35,651 bases of DNA from NCBI GenBank assembly GCA_004211435.1, contig SECS01000024.1, positions 1 through 35,651 on the forward strand, given 5' to 3'. This DNA is from Novosphingobium sp. Lineage in GTDB: Bacteria > Pseudomonadota > Alphaproteobacteria > Sphingomonadales > Sphingomonadaceae. The notes beneath the pieces are model-generated. The model did no database searches. It saw nothing but the letters and a program-made list of their open reading frames with translations, and had not been told where the DNA came from. The position numbers and the translations under genes are program-made. This document shows positions 1-7,034 of this stretch, piece by piece (the stretch's first letter is position 1; the number at the start of each line of letters is the position of its first letter).

Positions 1-152
1 ACCTGTCGGACGCCCGCAGCCGCATCGAGGACGCCGACTACTCGGCCGAAACGACCGCGCTCGCCAAGGCCCAGATCGTCAGCCAGGCTTCGACGGCCAT
101 GCTCTCGCAGGCCAACCAGAGCCAGCAGAGCGTCCTTTCGCTGCTCCGCTAA
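1..152 (+). CDS. Flagellin, C-terminal fragment (cut by window edge)
   Basis: The reading frame is open from position 3 to a TAA at 150-152 and encodes the last 49 residues of a flagellin, the filament subunit exported through the flagellar type III apparatus. The piece begins [17 protein letters not shown] and ends in QSVLSLLR. The R-I-x-D-A-D-Y-x-x-E-T signature, the run of alternating Q/A/S residues ([16 protein letters not shown]) and the terminal V-L-S-L-L are diagnostic of the flagellin C-terminal D0 coiled-coil helix. That helix packs with the N-terminal helix inside the filament. The start and the variable central domain lie outside the window, so the exact paralogue cannot be named. 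Three hairpins follow the stop codon, consistent with this being the last gene of its transcript. The family call is very secure from these residues alone. Confidence 0.93.
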   Translation, partial: LSDARSRIEDADYSAETTALAKAQIVSQASTAMLSQANQSQQSVLSLLR

Positions 153-237
153 GAGCACCGACGAGACCGAATACGACACCTAACGACTACAGAACCGATT
201 GATCGACTGCCGCGGGTCCCTTCCCCGCGAAACACCA

Positions 238-270
238 GAGCCCGGCGTCCTAGCCATGTCCGCCGGGCTC
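238..270 (+). terminator. Hairpin downstream of flagellin
   Basis: Perfect 10-bp inverted arms GAGCCCGGCG (238-247) and CGCCGGGCTC (261-270) enclose a 13-nt loop, 85 nt after the flagellin stop. The tail GCTTCTCC is only weakly T-rich. It may therefore act as an mRNA-stabilising 3' structure or as a weak intrinsic terminator. Confidence 0.5.
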
Positions 271-362
271 GCTTCTCCGTCAAACAGGCGCGACTAGTTC
301 CCGCGCCTCCGTCGGAAGCAGGCGATCGACAGGACAAAACAGTCGGTCCCTTCCCGGCACTC

Positions 363-401
363 GAGCTCGGTGGCCGCCATGACCACCGGGCTCTTTTCTT
401 T
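363..401 (+). terminator. Rho-independent terminator before uvrC
   Basis: Arms GAGCTCGGTGG (363-373) and CCACCGGGCTC (383-393) pair over 11 bp with one G-U wobble around a 9-nt loop. TTTTCTTT follows at 394-401. The strong stem plus T-tract is a classic intrinsic terminator. It most likely ends read-through from the flagellin side and insulates uvrC. Confidence 0.72.
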
Positions 402-513
402 GCGGGCTCGCGCTTCCGTGTCCGGTTTCGCCTTGCGTTCACGCCGCGCTGAATCGTGGACGAGGTGCTTGCGGCCTCTCCCCAATCCCGTCCGAACGCC
501 CTATCTGGCCTGC

Positions 514-2457
514 ATGGCCCGCACCCCTGCCGGAACTCCCCACGACCCCCGAGGCGCCGAACGCTTCAACGAGGATCGCGCGACCTATACCGTGCGGGGC
601 TCGGACCAGCCCGATCTCGAGGCTGGCGTCGCGGCGATCCGCGAGACCGTGCGGACCTTGCCGGCGCGGCCCGGCGTCTATCGCATGCAGGATGCGCGCG
701 GCGAGGTGCTCTACGTCGGCAAGGCGCGCGTGCTGCGCAACCGCGTGGCCAATTACACCCAGGTCGATCGCCTGCCGCTGCGGCTCAAGCGCATGATCAG
801 CCAGACGCGGTCGATGACGATCGTCACGACCAATTCGGAGGCCGAGGCGCTGCTGCTCGAGGCGCAGCTGATCAAGCGCTTCCGGCCGGCCTACAACGTG
901 CTCCTGCGCGACGACAAGAGCTTCCCCTTCATCCTGCTGCGCGCCGATCACGCCTTTCCGCGGATCACCAAGCATCGCGGCGCGCGCAAGGCCGTGGGCA
1001 ATTACTACGGGCCTTTTGCGAGCGCTGGCTCGGTCAACACCACGATCAACGCGCTGCAGAAGCTGTTCTTGCTAAGGTCCTGCACCGACAGCTTCTTCAG
1101 CCGGCGCGATCGGCCCTGCCTGCTCTACCAGATCAAGCGCTGCTCCGCCCCCTGCGTCGATCGCATCGATCAGGCCGGCTATGCCGAGCTCGTCTCCGAG
1201 GCGCGGGACTTCCTCGGCGGCAAGAACCAGGCCGTGCAGAAGAAGATCGAGGCGCAGATGCGCGAGGCGGCCGAGGCGATGGACTTCGAGCGTGCCGCGA
1301 TGCTGCGCGACCGGCTGCGCGCCGCGACCTTCATCCAGGGCAGCCAGGCGATCAATGCCGAAGGCCTCGGCAATGCCGACATCTTCGCCATGGCCTGCAA
1401 GGGCGGGCAGGTCGCGATCCAGGCCTTCTTCATCCGCGGAGGCCAGAACTGGGGCCACCGCGCCTTCTTCCCGACGCACACCGAGGGCCTGTCCGAAGAG
1501 GAGGTGCTGACCGCCTTCCTCGCGCAGTTCTACGAAGAGGTGCCGCCGGCGCGGACGATCCTGATCGACCGCGCGCTGCCCGAGGCCGAACTGGTGGCCG
1601 AGGCCTTCCGCGAGGCGGCGGGCGGCAAGGTCGAGATCTCGGTGCCGCAGCGCGGCGATCGCAAGCGGCTGATCCAGCAGGCGACGCGCAACGCCGCCGA
1701 AGCGCTCGACCGGCGCATGGCCGAAAGCGGCAGCAAGGCCAAGATCATGCGCGAGGTCGCCGACTTCTTCGAACTGCCGGAGGTCCCGCAGCGGATCGAG
1801 GTCTACGACAACAGCCATATCCAGGGCGCTCACGCGCTCGGCGCGATGATCGTCGCCGGGCCCGAGGGCTTCCTCAACGGCCAGTACCGCAAGTTCAACA
1901 TCAAGACCGCCCAGACCAACGACGACTTCGGCATGATGCGCGAGGTCATGGCCCGCCGCTTCGGCCGCGCGATGACCGAGGACCCGGACCGCCAGAGCGG
2001 CACCTGGCCCGATCTCGTGCTGATCGACGGCGGCAAGGGACAGATGTCGGCGGTGCGCGAGGTGGTCGAGGAACTCGGGGTCGAGGACCTGCCGCTGATC
2101 GGTATCGCCAAGGGGCCGCACCACGGCCGCGACGGGCGCGAGGTGTTCCACTTTCCCGATGGCCGCGAGAAGATGCTGCCGGTCAATTCGCCCGTGCTGT
2201 TCTATCTCCAGCGTCTGCGCGACGAGGCGCACCGCTTCGCCATCGGCGCGCACCGCGCCAAGCGCAGCCGCGCGATCACGGCCTCACCGCTGGACGAAAT
2301 CCCCGGCATCGGTCCCGCGCGCAAACGCGCGCTGCTGCTGCATTTCGGCACGGCGGGGAAGGTGCGTGCGGCCAGCCTCCACGACCTCCAGCGCGCGCCC
2401 GGCGTCAGCGCGGCCGTGGCCCAGACGATCTACGATTTCTATCACCCGAACGGTTAG
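514..2457 (+). CDS. uvrC: Excinuclease ABC subunit UvrC
   Basis: UvrC makes the two incisions around a UvrB-bound DNA lesion in nucleotide excision repair. With the ATG at 514 the protein has 647 residues, within the usual range. Visible parts in order are as follows. The GIY-YIG nuclease domain has GVYRM near residue 54 and LYVGKAR at 66-72. A cysteine cluster (CTDSFF...PCLLYQIKRCSAPC) comes next. The UVR motif that contacts UvrB follows (MDFERAAMLRDRLRA). The RNase H-like second nuclease domain shows the DNSHIQG and LVLIDGGKGQ motifs, followed by HRFAIGAHRAKRSR. Tandem helix-hairpin-helix motifs (LDEIPGIGPARKRALL) end the protein. An upstream in-frame GTG at 370 was not used because it sits in a terminator hairpin. 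The gene ends tail to tail with the next gene, stop codons overlapping by 3-4 nt. Confidence 0.97.
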   Translation: MARTPAGTPHDPRGAERFNEDRATYTVRGSDQPDLEAGVAAIRETVRTLPARPGVYRMQDARGEVLYVGKARVLRNRVANYTQVDRLPLRLKRMISQTRSMTIVTTNSEAEALLLEAQLIKRFRPAYNVLLRDDKSFPFILLRADHAFPRITKHRGARKAVGNYYGPFASAGSVNTTINALQKLFLLRSCTDSFFSRRDRPCLLYQIKRCSAPCVDRIDQAGYAELVSEARDFLGGKNQAVQKKIEAQMREAAEAMDFERAAMLRDRLRAATFIQGSQAINAEGLGNADIFAMACKGGQVAIQAFFIRGGQNWGHRAFFPTHTEGLSEEEVLTAFLAQFYEEVPPARTILIDRALPEAELVAEAFREAAGGKVEISVPQRGDRKRLIQQATRNAAEALDRRMAESGSKAKIMREVADFFELPEVPQRIEVYDNSHIQGAHALGAMIVAGPEGFLNGQYRKFNIKTAQTNDDFGMMREVMARRFGRAMTEDPDRQSGTWPDLVLIDGGKGQMSAVREVVEELGVEDLPLIGIAKGPHHGRDGREVFHFPDGREKMLPVNSPVLFYLQRLRDEAHRFAIGAHRAKRSRAITASPLDEIPGIGPARKRALLLHFGTAGKVRAASLHDLQRAPGVSAAVAQTIYDFYHPNG

Positions 2458-3572
2458 GCGATCATCAGCATCTCGGGCGCGACGCCGACCCATTCGACAT
2501 AGGACGGCGGGCTCACCCAAGGAGCGCGGGTCTTGCCGCGGAAGCGGCGCAGCAGGTCGGTGAAGCCGCTGACCTCGGCCTCGAACTCGATCTGCGAGAC
2601 GCGGTTGTCGTCGAGGATTCGGGGCAGGGCCAGCAGGTTTGCACCCTTGCGCGCGAGCCCGGCCTGGCAGGTCGTCGCGCTCTTGATCGCGGCGTCTTCC
2701 AGCACCGGGCGATGGGTGTGGTGCCAGCGGCCGCTCGGATAGCAGAAATGATCGAGCGGTCGGCCGAGCAGCGGCTCGATCGCCGCCCGGTTGTCGCGCA
2801 ATTCGGTGGCTGCGGCGATGGGGCACTCGGGGAATTGGTGGCGATGGGTGTGGAGCTCGATCGCCATGCCCCCGGCCTCGAGTTCGCGCGCCTCTTCGGG
2901 GGAGATCAGGCTGAACTGGCGGCCCTTGCGGATTTTCGCGTAGTCGACGTCGAGCGCTTCGCCCAGACGCTGCGACAACGCGACCCTGCCGGCTTCATCG
3001 AGCTGGGTCGTGCCATGGGCGAAGATCTGCGCACTGGCGGCCGCGCGGTTTTCGGGTGTGAGATCGAATGCCGACGCTTCGGCCAGCGCCGTGACGCCGA
3101 GCCGTGACAGGTCGACCCGGCGCTTCGGCGATTTCCAGCACATGTAGTCGACCGCGAGTTGGAAGATCGGGGTCGACTTCTCGAAGTAGTAGGATGTCAG
3201 ATAGAGCGTGGAGGGGAAGGCGTAGCGGTGCAGGACTTCGCGCGCGATGGCGTGGACGCTGTGGAAGCCGTCGTCGATCGTGATCGTTACGGGATCGCGC
3301 GGCAGGCTGCCGTCGGCGAGCCGATCGACAGCCTCGCTCAGCGGCAGGACCGTATAGCCGTGATCCTTGAGATAGCGCATCCGCCGGTCGAGGAAGCCGC
3401 GCTGGACGAACAGAGAACCACGGAACTGGTCTTCATCGTCAAGCGCGAAGCCGTGATAGCAAAGAATGCGAAGATCCTGGCGCGTGAAACGCCGTGCCAG
3501 AGTGAAAAGCCCGGCCAGCTTGCACAAATGGAATATCGTAAGGATCAACCGTCGCTTGATCACTGCCGCCAC
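2454..3572 (-). CDS. Polysaccharide deacetylase family protein
   Basis: The 372-residue product belongs to the NodB-type carbohydrate esterase 4 group, metal-dependent enzymes removing acetyl groups from N-acetylated glycans. ITIDDG at residues 98-103 supplies the two catalytic/metal aspartates. HTHRH (about residue 243) fits the H-x3-H metal-binding motif, and CYPSGRWHH matches the later active-site loop. RILCYHGF near residues 35-42 is the usual opening strand of these proteins. A hydrophobic stretch at residues 8-27 (LILTIFHLCKLAGLFTLA) could be a membrane anchor or uncleaved signal. The GTG start at 3572 has a GGGA six bases upstream; a second GTG three codons later is possible. Its substrate is unknown. 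Cell-envelope or exopolysaccharide work is inferred from the fold only. It converges with uvrC and shares a 4-bp overlap with it, so the two are not co-regulated. Confidence 0.88.
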   Translation of the reverse strand: MAAVIKRRLILTIFHLCKLAGLFTLARRFTRQDLRILCYHGFALDDEDQFRGSLFVQRGFLDRRMRYLKDHGYTVLPLSEAVDRLADGSLPRDPVTITIDDGFHSVHAIAREVLHRYAFPSTLYLTSYYFEKSTPIFQLAVDYMCWKSPKRRVDLSRLGVTALAEASAFDLTPENRAAASAQIFAHGTTQLDEAGRVALSQRLGEALDVDYAKIRKGRQFSLISPEEARELEAGGMAIELHTHRHQFPECPIAAATELRDNRAAIEPLLGRPLDHFCYPSGRWHHTHRPVLEDAAIKSATTCQAGLARKGANLLALPRILDDNRVSQIEFEAEVSGFTDLLRRFRGKTRAPWVSPPSYVEWVGVAPEMLMIA

Positions 3573-3708
3573 CCGTATTCCCAGCGGGGCATCCCTGATA
3601 CGCCCCTTCAGGGCACCGGCCTATAAATTCAACCGTTAAACAACCGATGTTTTTTGGCCTAAGGTGCCCTTCGGAAACACTTTATTGCAATTGGTGGGGC
3701 CGTGGAAA

Positions 3709-5523
3709 TCAGGGCTCGCGGCGGCCGGGCTGGGTGATGATACGGTCGCGTGCGGCGCGAAGATCACCCGTCTCGATCTGCTTGGCCAGGCGTTCCTTGT
3801 CGCGCGCACGGTACATGTCCTCGGCACGGTCGATGTCCTCGGGGCTGACGTCGAGCCCTTCCAGCGCCAGCCGCGACATCTTCATCGCCGATTCGAGCAC
3901 TTCGCGCACCACCGCGGCGGCGGGCGTGTTGCCGAGCCGTACCGAGGATCGGCGATCGTAGCCGCGGATGTAGATCGCCGCGCGCGGGAAGGCCTCGTGG
4001 ACGGCTTCGACCATCTCGGCGCTGAGCTGGTCGCCGTCGAGGCAGAACAGAATCAGTTCGGCTTCGGCGGCCCCGGCCTGGCGCAGCAGATCGAGCCGCG
4101 TACCGTCACCGAAATAGACCTTGGCGCCGAAGCCGCCGGCGATATCGATCATCTCGATGTCGGTGTCGATCAGCGTTACCGGGATGTTGCTGGCGATCAG
4201 CATCTGCGCGACGGTTTGGCCGAAGCGGCCATAGCCGACGACGAGGGCGTTGGCGCCGTCGGCCTCGGGGCCGTCGCGCTCTTCGGTGCGTTCGACCGGG
4301 GCCTCACGGAAGCGCTTCGTGGCGGCCATCAGGAACGGCGTCGTCGCCATCGACAGCGTGACGATCGCGCCGAACAGGCTCGCCGCGTCGGAGGCGATCA
4401 GATAGGCCTTCTGCGCCTGGGCGAAGAGCACGAAGCCGAATTCACCGCCCTGGCTGAGCAGCACGCCGAGCGCGAGCGCCGCGCGCCAGGTCATGCGGAA
4501 GGCCATGCCGATCGCGAAGATCACCAGCGCCTTCACCGCGATCAGCGCCAGCGCCATCGCGATGACGAACAATGGCCGTTCGGCGATCGCATGCAGGTTC
4601 AGCATCATGCCGACGGTGAGGAAGAACAGGCCGAGCAGGATCGAGCGGAACGGCTCGACGTCGGCCTCGAGCTCGTGGCGATAGGGCGAGTCCGCGAGCA
4701 TGACGCCGGCGACGAAGGCGCCCAGCGCGGTCGACAGGCCCAGCGCTTCCATCAGCGCGGCCGAGGCGATGACGGTGAACAAAGCCGCGAAGACGAACAT
4801 CTCGCGCTCGCCCATATTGCCGATCAGGCGGAACATCGGCCGGATCAGGAAGCGTCCCGCGGTAATGAGGCCAGCCACGGCGGCAAAGGAATAGAGTGTC
4901 AGCAGCCAGCCCGGCGGCCCGCCCATGTCGGCGGGATTGCGGCTCATCGCCGTGATGATCGTGATCAGCGGGATGATCGACAGGTCCTGGAACAGCAGGA
5001 TCGCGAAGGCGCGCTCGCCGAACGGCGTGCGCATGCGGCCCGAAGAGCGTAGCAGCGGCAGCACCTGCGCGGTCGAGGAAAGCGCCAGTGGCAGGCCGAG
5101 CGCGAGCGCCGCTTCCCAGGAAAAGCCCACGGCCAGGATCACGCCGGAAATCGCCAGACCGCAGAGCGTCACCTGGAGCAGGCCGAGTCCCAGGATATCG
5201 CGCTTCATTCGCCACAGGCGCGAGGGGTTCAGCTCGAGCCCGACGACGAAGAGCAGCAGGGTGATGCCCAGTTCGGCGATGCCCAGCTTGGACTCGGCAT
5301 CGCCGACCATGTCGAGCACCTGCGGCCCGACGAGGATGCCCGCGACGAGGAAGCCCAGGGTCGCACCCAGGCCAAGCCGGCGGAACAGCAGGACGAAGAC
5401 GAGCGCGAACCCGAGCAGCAGGAAACCGTCCTGCAGCAGCGAAGCTTCGGCGTCGTGCATCAGGCGGCGATAAAGTGCGGGAGGAGCATGGCCGCCTTCC
5501 TGCGCAATCGCAGCTTGGCGCAC
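3709..5523 (-). CDS. Kef-type CPA2 cation:proton antiporter with TrkA-N domain
   Basis: This inner-membrane monovalent cation/proton antiporter or K+ efflux protein belongs to the CPA2 (KefB/KefC) family. Residues about 25-400 form some 12 hydrophobic helices, including GFLVAGILVGPQVL and LFVVGLELNP, conserved elements of the Na+/H+ exchanger domain. Residues about 426-540 form a Rossmann RCK/TrkA-N domain starting ALVVGYGRFG (GxGxxG), which senses NAD(H) or glutathione adducts in Kef proteins. The 604-residue length fits the family. The GTG at 5523 has AGGA six bases upstream. The ATG at 5460 (MHDAEASLL) has no Shine-Dalgarno but begins where homologues usually do, so the first 21 residues are uncertain. 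The 5' end lies about 30 bp from the ECF41 promoter on the other strand. Whether it is glutathione-gated like KefB/C cannot be told from sequence. Confidence 0.92.
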   Translation of the reverse strand: MRQAAIAQEGGHAPPALYRRLMHDAEASLLQDGFLLLGFALVFVLLFRRLGLGATLGFLVAGILVGPQVLDMVGDAESKLGIAELGITLLLFVVGLELNPSRLWRMKRDILGLGLLQVTLCGLAISGVILAVGFSWEAALALGLPLALSSTAQVLPLLRSSGRMRTPFGERAFAILLFQDLSIIPLITIITAMSRNPADMGGPPGWLLTLYSFAAVAGLITAGRFLIRPMFRLIGNMGEREMFVFAALFTVIASAALMEALGLSTALGAFVAGVMLADSPYRHELEADVEPFRSILLGLFFLTVGMMLNLHAIAERPLFVIAMALALIAVKALVIFAIGMAFRMTWRAALALGVLLSQGGEFGFVLFAQAQKAYLIASDAASLFGAIVTLSMATTPFLMAATKRFREAPVERTEERDGPEADGANALVVGYGRFGQTVAQMLIASNIPVTLIDTDIEMIDIAGGFGAKVYFGDGTRLDLLRQAGAAEAELILFCLDGDQLSAEMVEAVHEAFPRAAIYIRGYDRRSSVRLGNTPAAAVVREVLESAMKMSRLALEGLDVSPEDIDRAEDMYRARDKERLAKQIETGDLRAARDRIITQPGRREP

Positions 5524-5552
5524 AAGCTATCCTGAAGTTTTTTTGATCTTCA

Positions 5553-5579
5553 TGTCACAGCGACCGCGGCCGTTTCGTC
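5553..5579 (+). promoter_or_regulatory. ECF41-type promoter (TGTCACA, 16-nt spacer, CGTC)
   Basis: TGTCACA at 5553-5559, exactly 16 bases, then CGTC at 5576-5579. As I recall, this is the published ECF41 consensus, and it lies directly upstream of the gene pair that encodes an ECF41-like sigma factor. It also decides the start of the decarboxylase-like gene: an in-frame ATG at 5580 abuts the -10 element and would be at or before the transcription start. The ATG at 5613 is therefore used. Autoregulation is inferred. Confidence 0.85.
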
Positions 5580-5612
5580 ATGTCGGTACAACCCAGCAAA
5601 GGACCTCTGACC

Positions 5613-6074
5613 ATGACCCCCAAGCTCAATCCCTATACCGCCGCGCCCGAGATCATGAAGCCGTGGATGGCGGTGTCCGACGCCGTCAACACCAGCCTCG
5701 AGCACAGCCTCGTCGAACTGGTGAAGCTGCGCTCGTCGATCCTCAACGGCTGCGCCAACTGCATCAACATGCACGCCGCCGACGCCCGCATGGCCGGCGA
5801 GAGCGAGCAGCGGCTCTATCTCGTCGCGGCCTGGCACGAAGCACCGGTCTTTACCCCGCGCGAGCGCGCCGCTCTCGCCTGGACCGATGCCTTGACGAAG
5901 CTCTCGCAAGGGCACACCCATGACGCCGCGTGGGACGCGCTCGCCGAGCAGTTCACCGAGGAGGAGCGCGTGAACCTGACGCTGCTGATCAACGTCATCA
6001 ATGGCTGGAACCGGATCGCCACGGCCTTCGGCTTGTGGATCGAAACCCCCGCCACGAAGAAGCTGGCGGCGTGA
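5613..6074 (+). CDS. Carboxymuconolactone decarboxylase (AhpD-like) family protein
   Basis: The 153-residue product is of the CMD/AhpD fold. The active-site signature is complete: E35 upstream, then C47-A-N-C50 and H54 in NGCANCINMH, matching the E-x(n)-CxxC-x3-H arrangement of peroxidase-type members. These all-helical proteins usually form trimers or hexamers and use the two cysteines as a redox pair. The physiological substrate of the sigma-linked members is not established. The start at 5613 follows AAAGGA about nine bases upstream and the promoter at 5553-5579. Its stop TGA shares one base with the ATG of the sigma gene (TGATG), so the two are translationally coupled. CMD genes are the most common of the partners (carboxymuconolactone decarboxylases, oxidoreductases, epimerases) known to sit beside ECF41 sigma factors and to be their target. 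Confidence 0.92.
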   Translation: MTPKLNPYTAAPEIMKPWMAVSDAVNTSLEHSLVELVKLRSSILNGCANCINMHAADARMAGESEQRLYLVAAWHEAPVFTPRERAALAWTDALTKLSQGHTHDAAWDALAEQFTEEERVNLTLLINVINGWNRIATAFGLWIETPATKKLAA

Positions 6075-6946
6075 TGCATCCGGCGACGCAGGAAGCGGCG
6101 GGGCATGAAAACGCGGCAGGCGTATTCGATCCGTTGCGGCCGCGGCTGACCCGCGTCGCCTACCGCATGCTCGGCTCGGTCGCCGATGCCGAGGACGTGG
6201 TGCAGGAAGCCTTCATCCGCTGGCTCGGCACCGACCGCGCGGCGGTGCGCGAGCCCGAGGCCTTCCTGCACCGCACGGTGACGCGGCTCTGCCTCGATCA
6301 GCTCAAGTCGGCGCGTCACCGGCGCGAAACCTATATCGGCCCCTGGCTGCCCGACCCGATCGTCGAGGAAGAGGAGGTCGAGGACGTGACCCTGCCGCTG
6401 ATGCTGGCGCTCGAGCGGCTGTCCCCGCTCGAGCGGGCCGCGTTCCTGCTCCACGACGTCTTCGGACAGAGCTTCGACGAGGTCGCCGTCACGATCGATC
6501 GCGACGCCGCCGCCTGTCGACAACTCGCCAGCCGCGCACGCAGCCACGTGCGCGATGCACGGCCAAGGTTCCAGGTCGAAAAACAGCGCGGGCTGGAGAT
6601 TGCCGAGGCGTTCTTTGCCGCCACCCGCAGCGGCGACATGACCGCGCTCGGCGCGATGCTGGCCAGCGACGTCTCCAGCCATTCGGATGGCGGCGGCAAG
6701 CGTCCGGCGGCGATGCGCCTGATCCAGGGTGCCCGCCAGCTATTGCGGCTGCATCGCGGGCTCTCGGTGATGTATCGCAAGTATCCCTCGCGCCTGGTGC
6801 GCAAGGGCTTCGTCAATGGCCTGCCGGGCTTCGTCACGCAGGAGGCCGACGGCGAACTGCAGACCACGGCGCTCGAGATCGAGGATGGCAAGATCGTGGC
6901 TATCTACGTCATGCGCAACCCGGACAAGCTGAAGCACCTGCACTGA
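6074..6946 (+). CDS. ECF41-family RNA polymerase sigma factor with SnoaL-like C-terminal domain
   Basis: The 290-residue extracytoplasmic-function sigma factor is longer than usual because of a C-terminal extension. Region 2 covers about residues 15-85 (YRMLGSVADAEDVVQEAFIRW). A linker with WLPDP (91-95) follows. Region 4 covers about 105-165 (RLSPLERAAFLLHDVFGQSFDEVA), and a SnoaL/NTF2-like domain about 172-290. The domain carries DGGGK at 205-209 and NPDKL at 282-286, two signatures of the ECF41 group. In that group the extension works as a built-in regulator, and no separate anti-sigma factor is needed; none is seen here. It directs core polymerase to TGTCACA-N16-CGTC promoters, one of which lies upstream of its own transcript. 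The signal is unknown. The ATG at 6074 overlaps the previous stop. Confidence 0.95.
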   Translation: MHPATQEAAGHENAAGVFDPLRPRLTRVAYRMLGSVADAEDVVQEAFIRWLGTDRAAVREPEAFLHRTVTRLCLDQLKSARHRRETYIGPWLPDPIVEEEEVEDVTLPLMLALERLSPLERAAFLLHDVFGQSFDEVAVTIDRDAAACRQLASRARSHVRDARPRFQVEKQRGLEIAEAFFAATRSGDMTALGAMLASDVSSHSDGGGKRPAAMRLIQGARQLLRLHRGLSVMYRKYPSRLVRKGFVNGLPGFVTQEADGELQTTALEIEDGKIVAIYVMRNPDKLKHLH

Positions 6947-6963
6947 CCGCGCGATCCAGCGCC

Positions 6964-7024
6964 TGTGGACAAGTCTGTGGGCAAGCGGTGGGTAAGCTGT
7001 GACGGAAGCTGTGGAATGCGGTGG
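6964..7024. repeat. Six degenerate TGTGG-type units at 10-12 bp spacing
   Basis: In the short gap between convergent genes, (T/G)GTG(G/A) cores begin at 6964, 6976, 6987, 6998, 7010 and 7020. The intervals are 12, 11, 11, 12 and 10 bp, close to one helical turn. The first unit, TGTGGACAA, is the reverse complement of TTGTCCACA and fits the relaxed DnaA-box consensus TTNTCCACA. The second (TGTGGGCAA) has one mismatch, and the others are weaker. No AT-rich unwinding region is present. It could be a DnaA-binding or titration cluster, or simply a decayed tandem repeat. Confidence 0.4.
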
Positions 7025-7034
7025 AGAACGGCGC

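Larger units (their letters stand above)
153..513. other. Gene-free stretch between flagellin and uvrC with stacked hairpins
   Basis: No convincing gene lies here. Besides the two terminator-like hairpins listed separately, there are perfect 6-bp arms CGCGGG (211-216) / CCCGCG (224-229) and 7-bp arms AGGCGCG (286-292) / CGCGCCT (302-308). A frame in phase with uvrC is open back to a GTG at 370. However, that GTG lies inside a terminator stem, and the resulting extra 48 residues resemble no UvrC N-terminus, so it is treated as leader sequence. I see no clear -35/-10 pair for uvrC. Confidence 0.55.

Noticed and set aside
370..513. GTG-initiated N-terminal extension of UvrC
   Set aside because: The GTG is inside the stem of a Rho-independent terminator, and the extension is not UvrC-like.
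456..3107. An 883-codon plus-strand frame across uvrC and the deacetylase
   Set aside because: It runs through two real genes on opposite strands in a different phase. The composition is the usual Arg/Ala-rich shadow.
5580..5612. Upstream ATG that would lengthen the CMD protein by 11 residues
   Set aside because: It touches the -10 element of the ECF41 promoter and has no ribosome binding site, while the ATG at 5613 has one.
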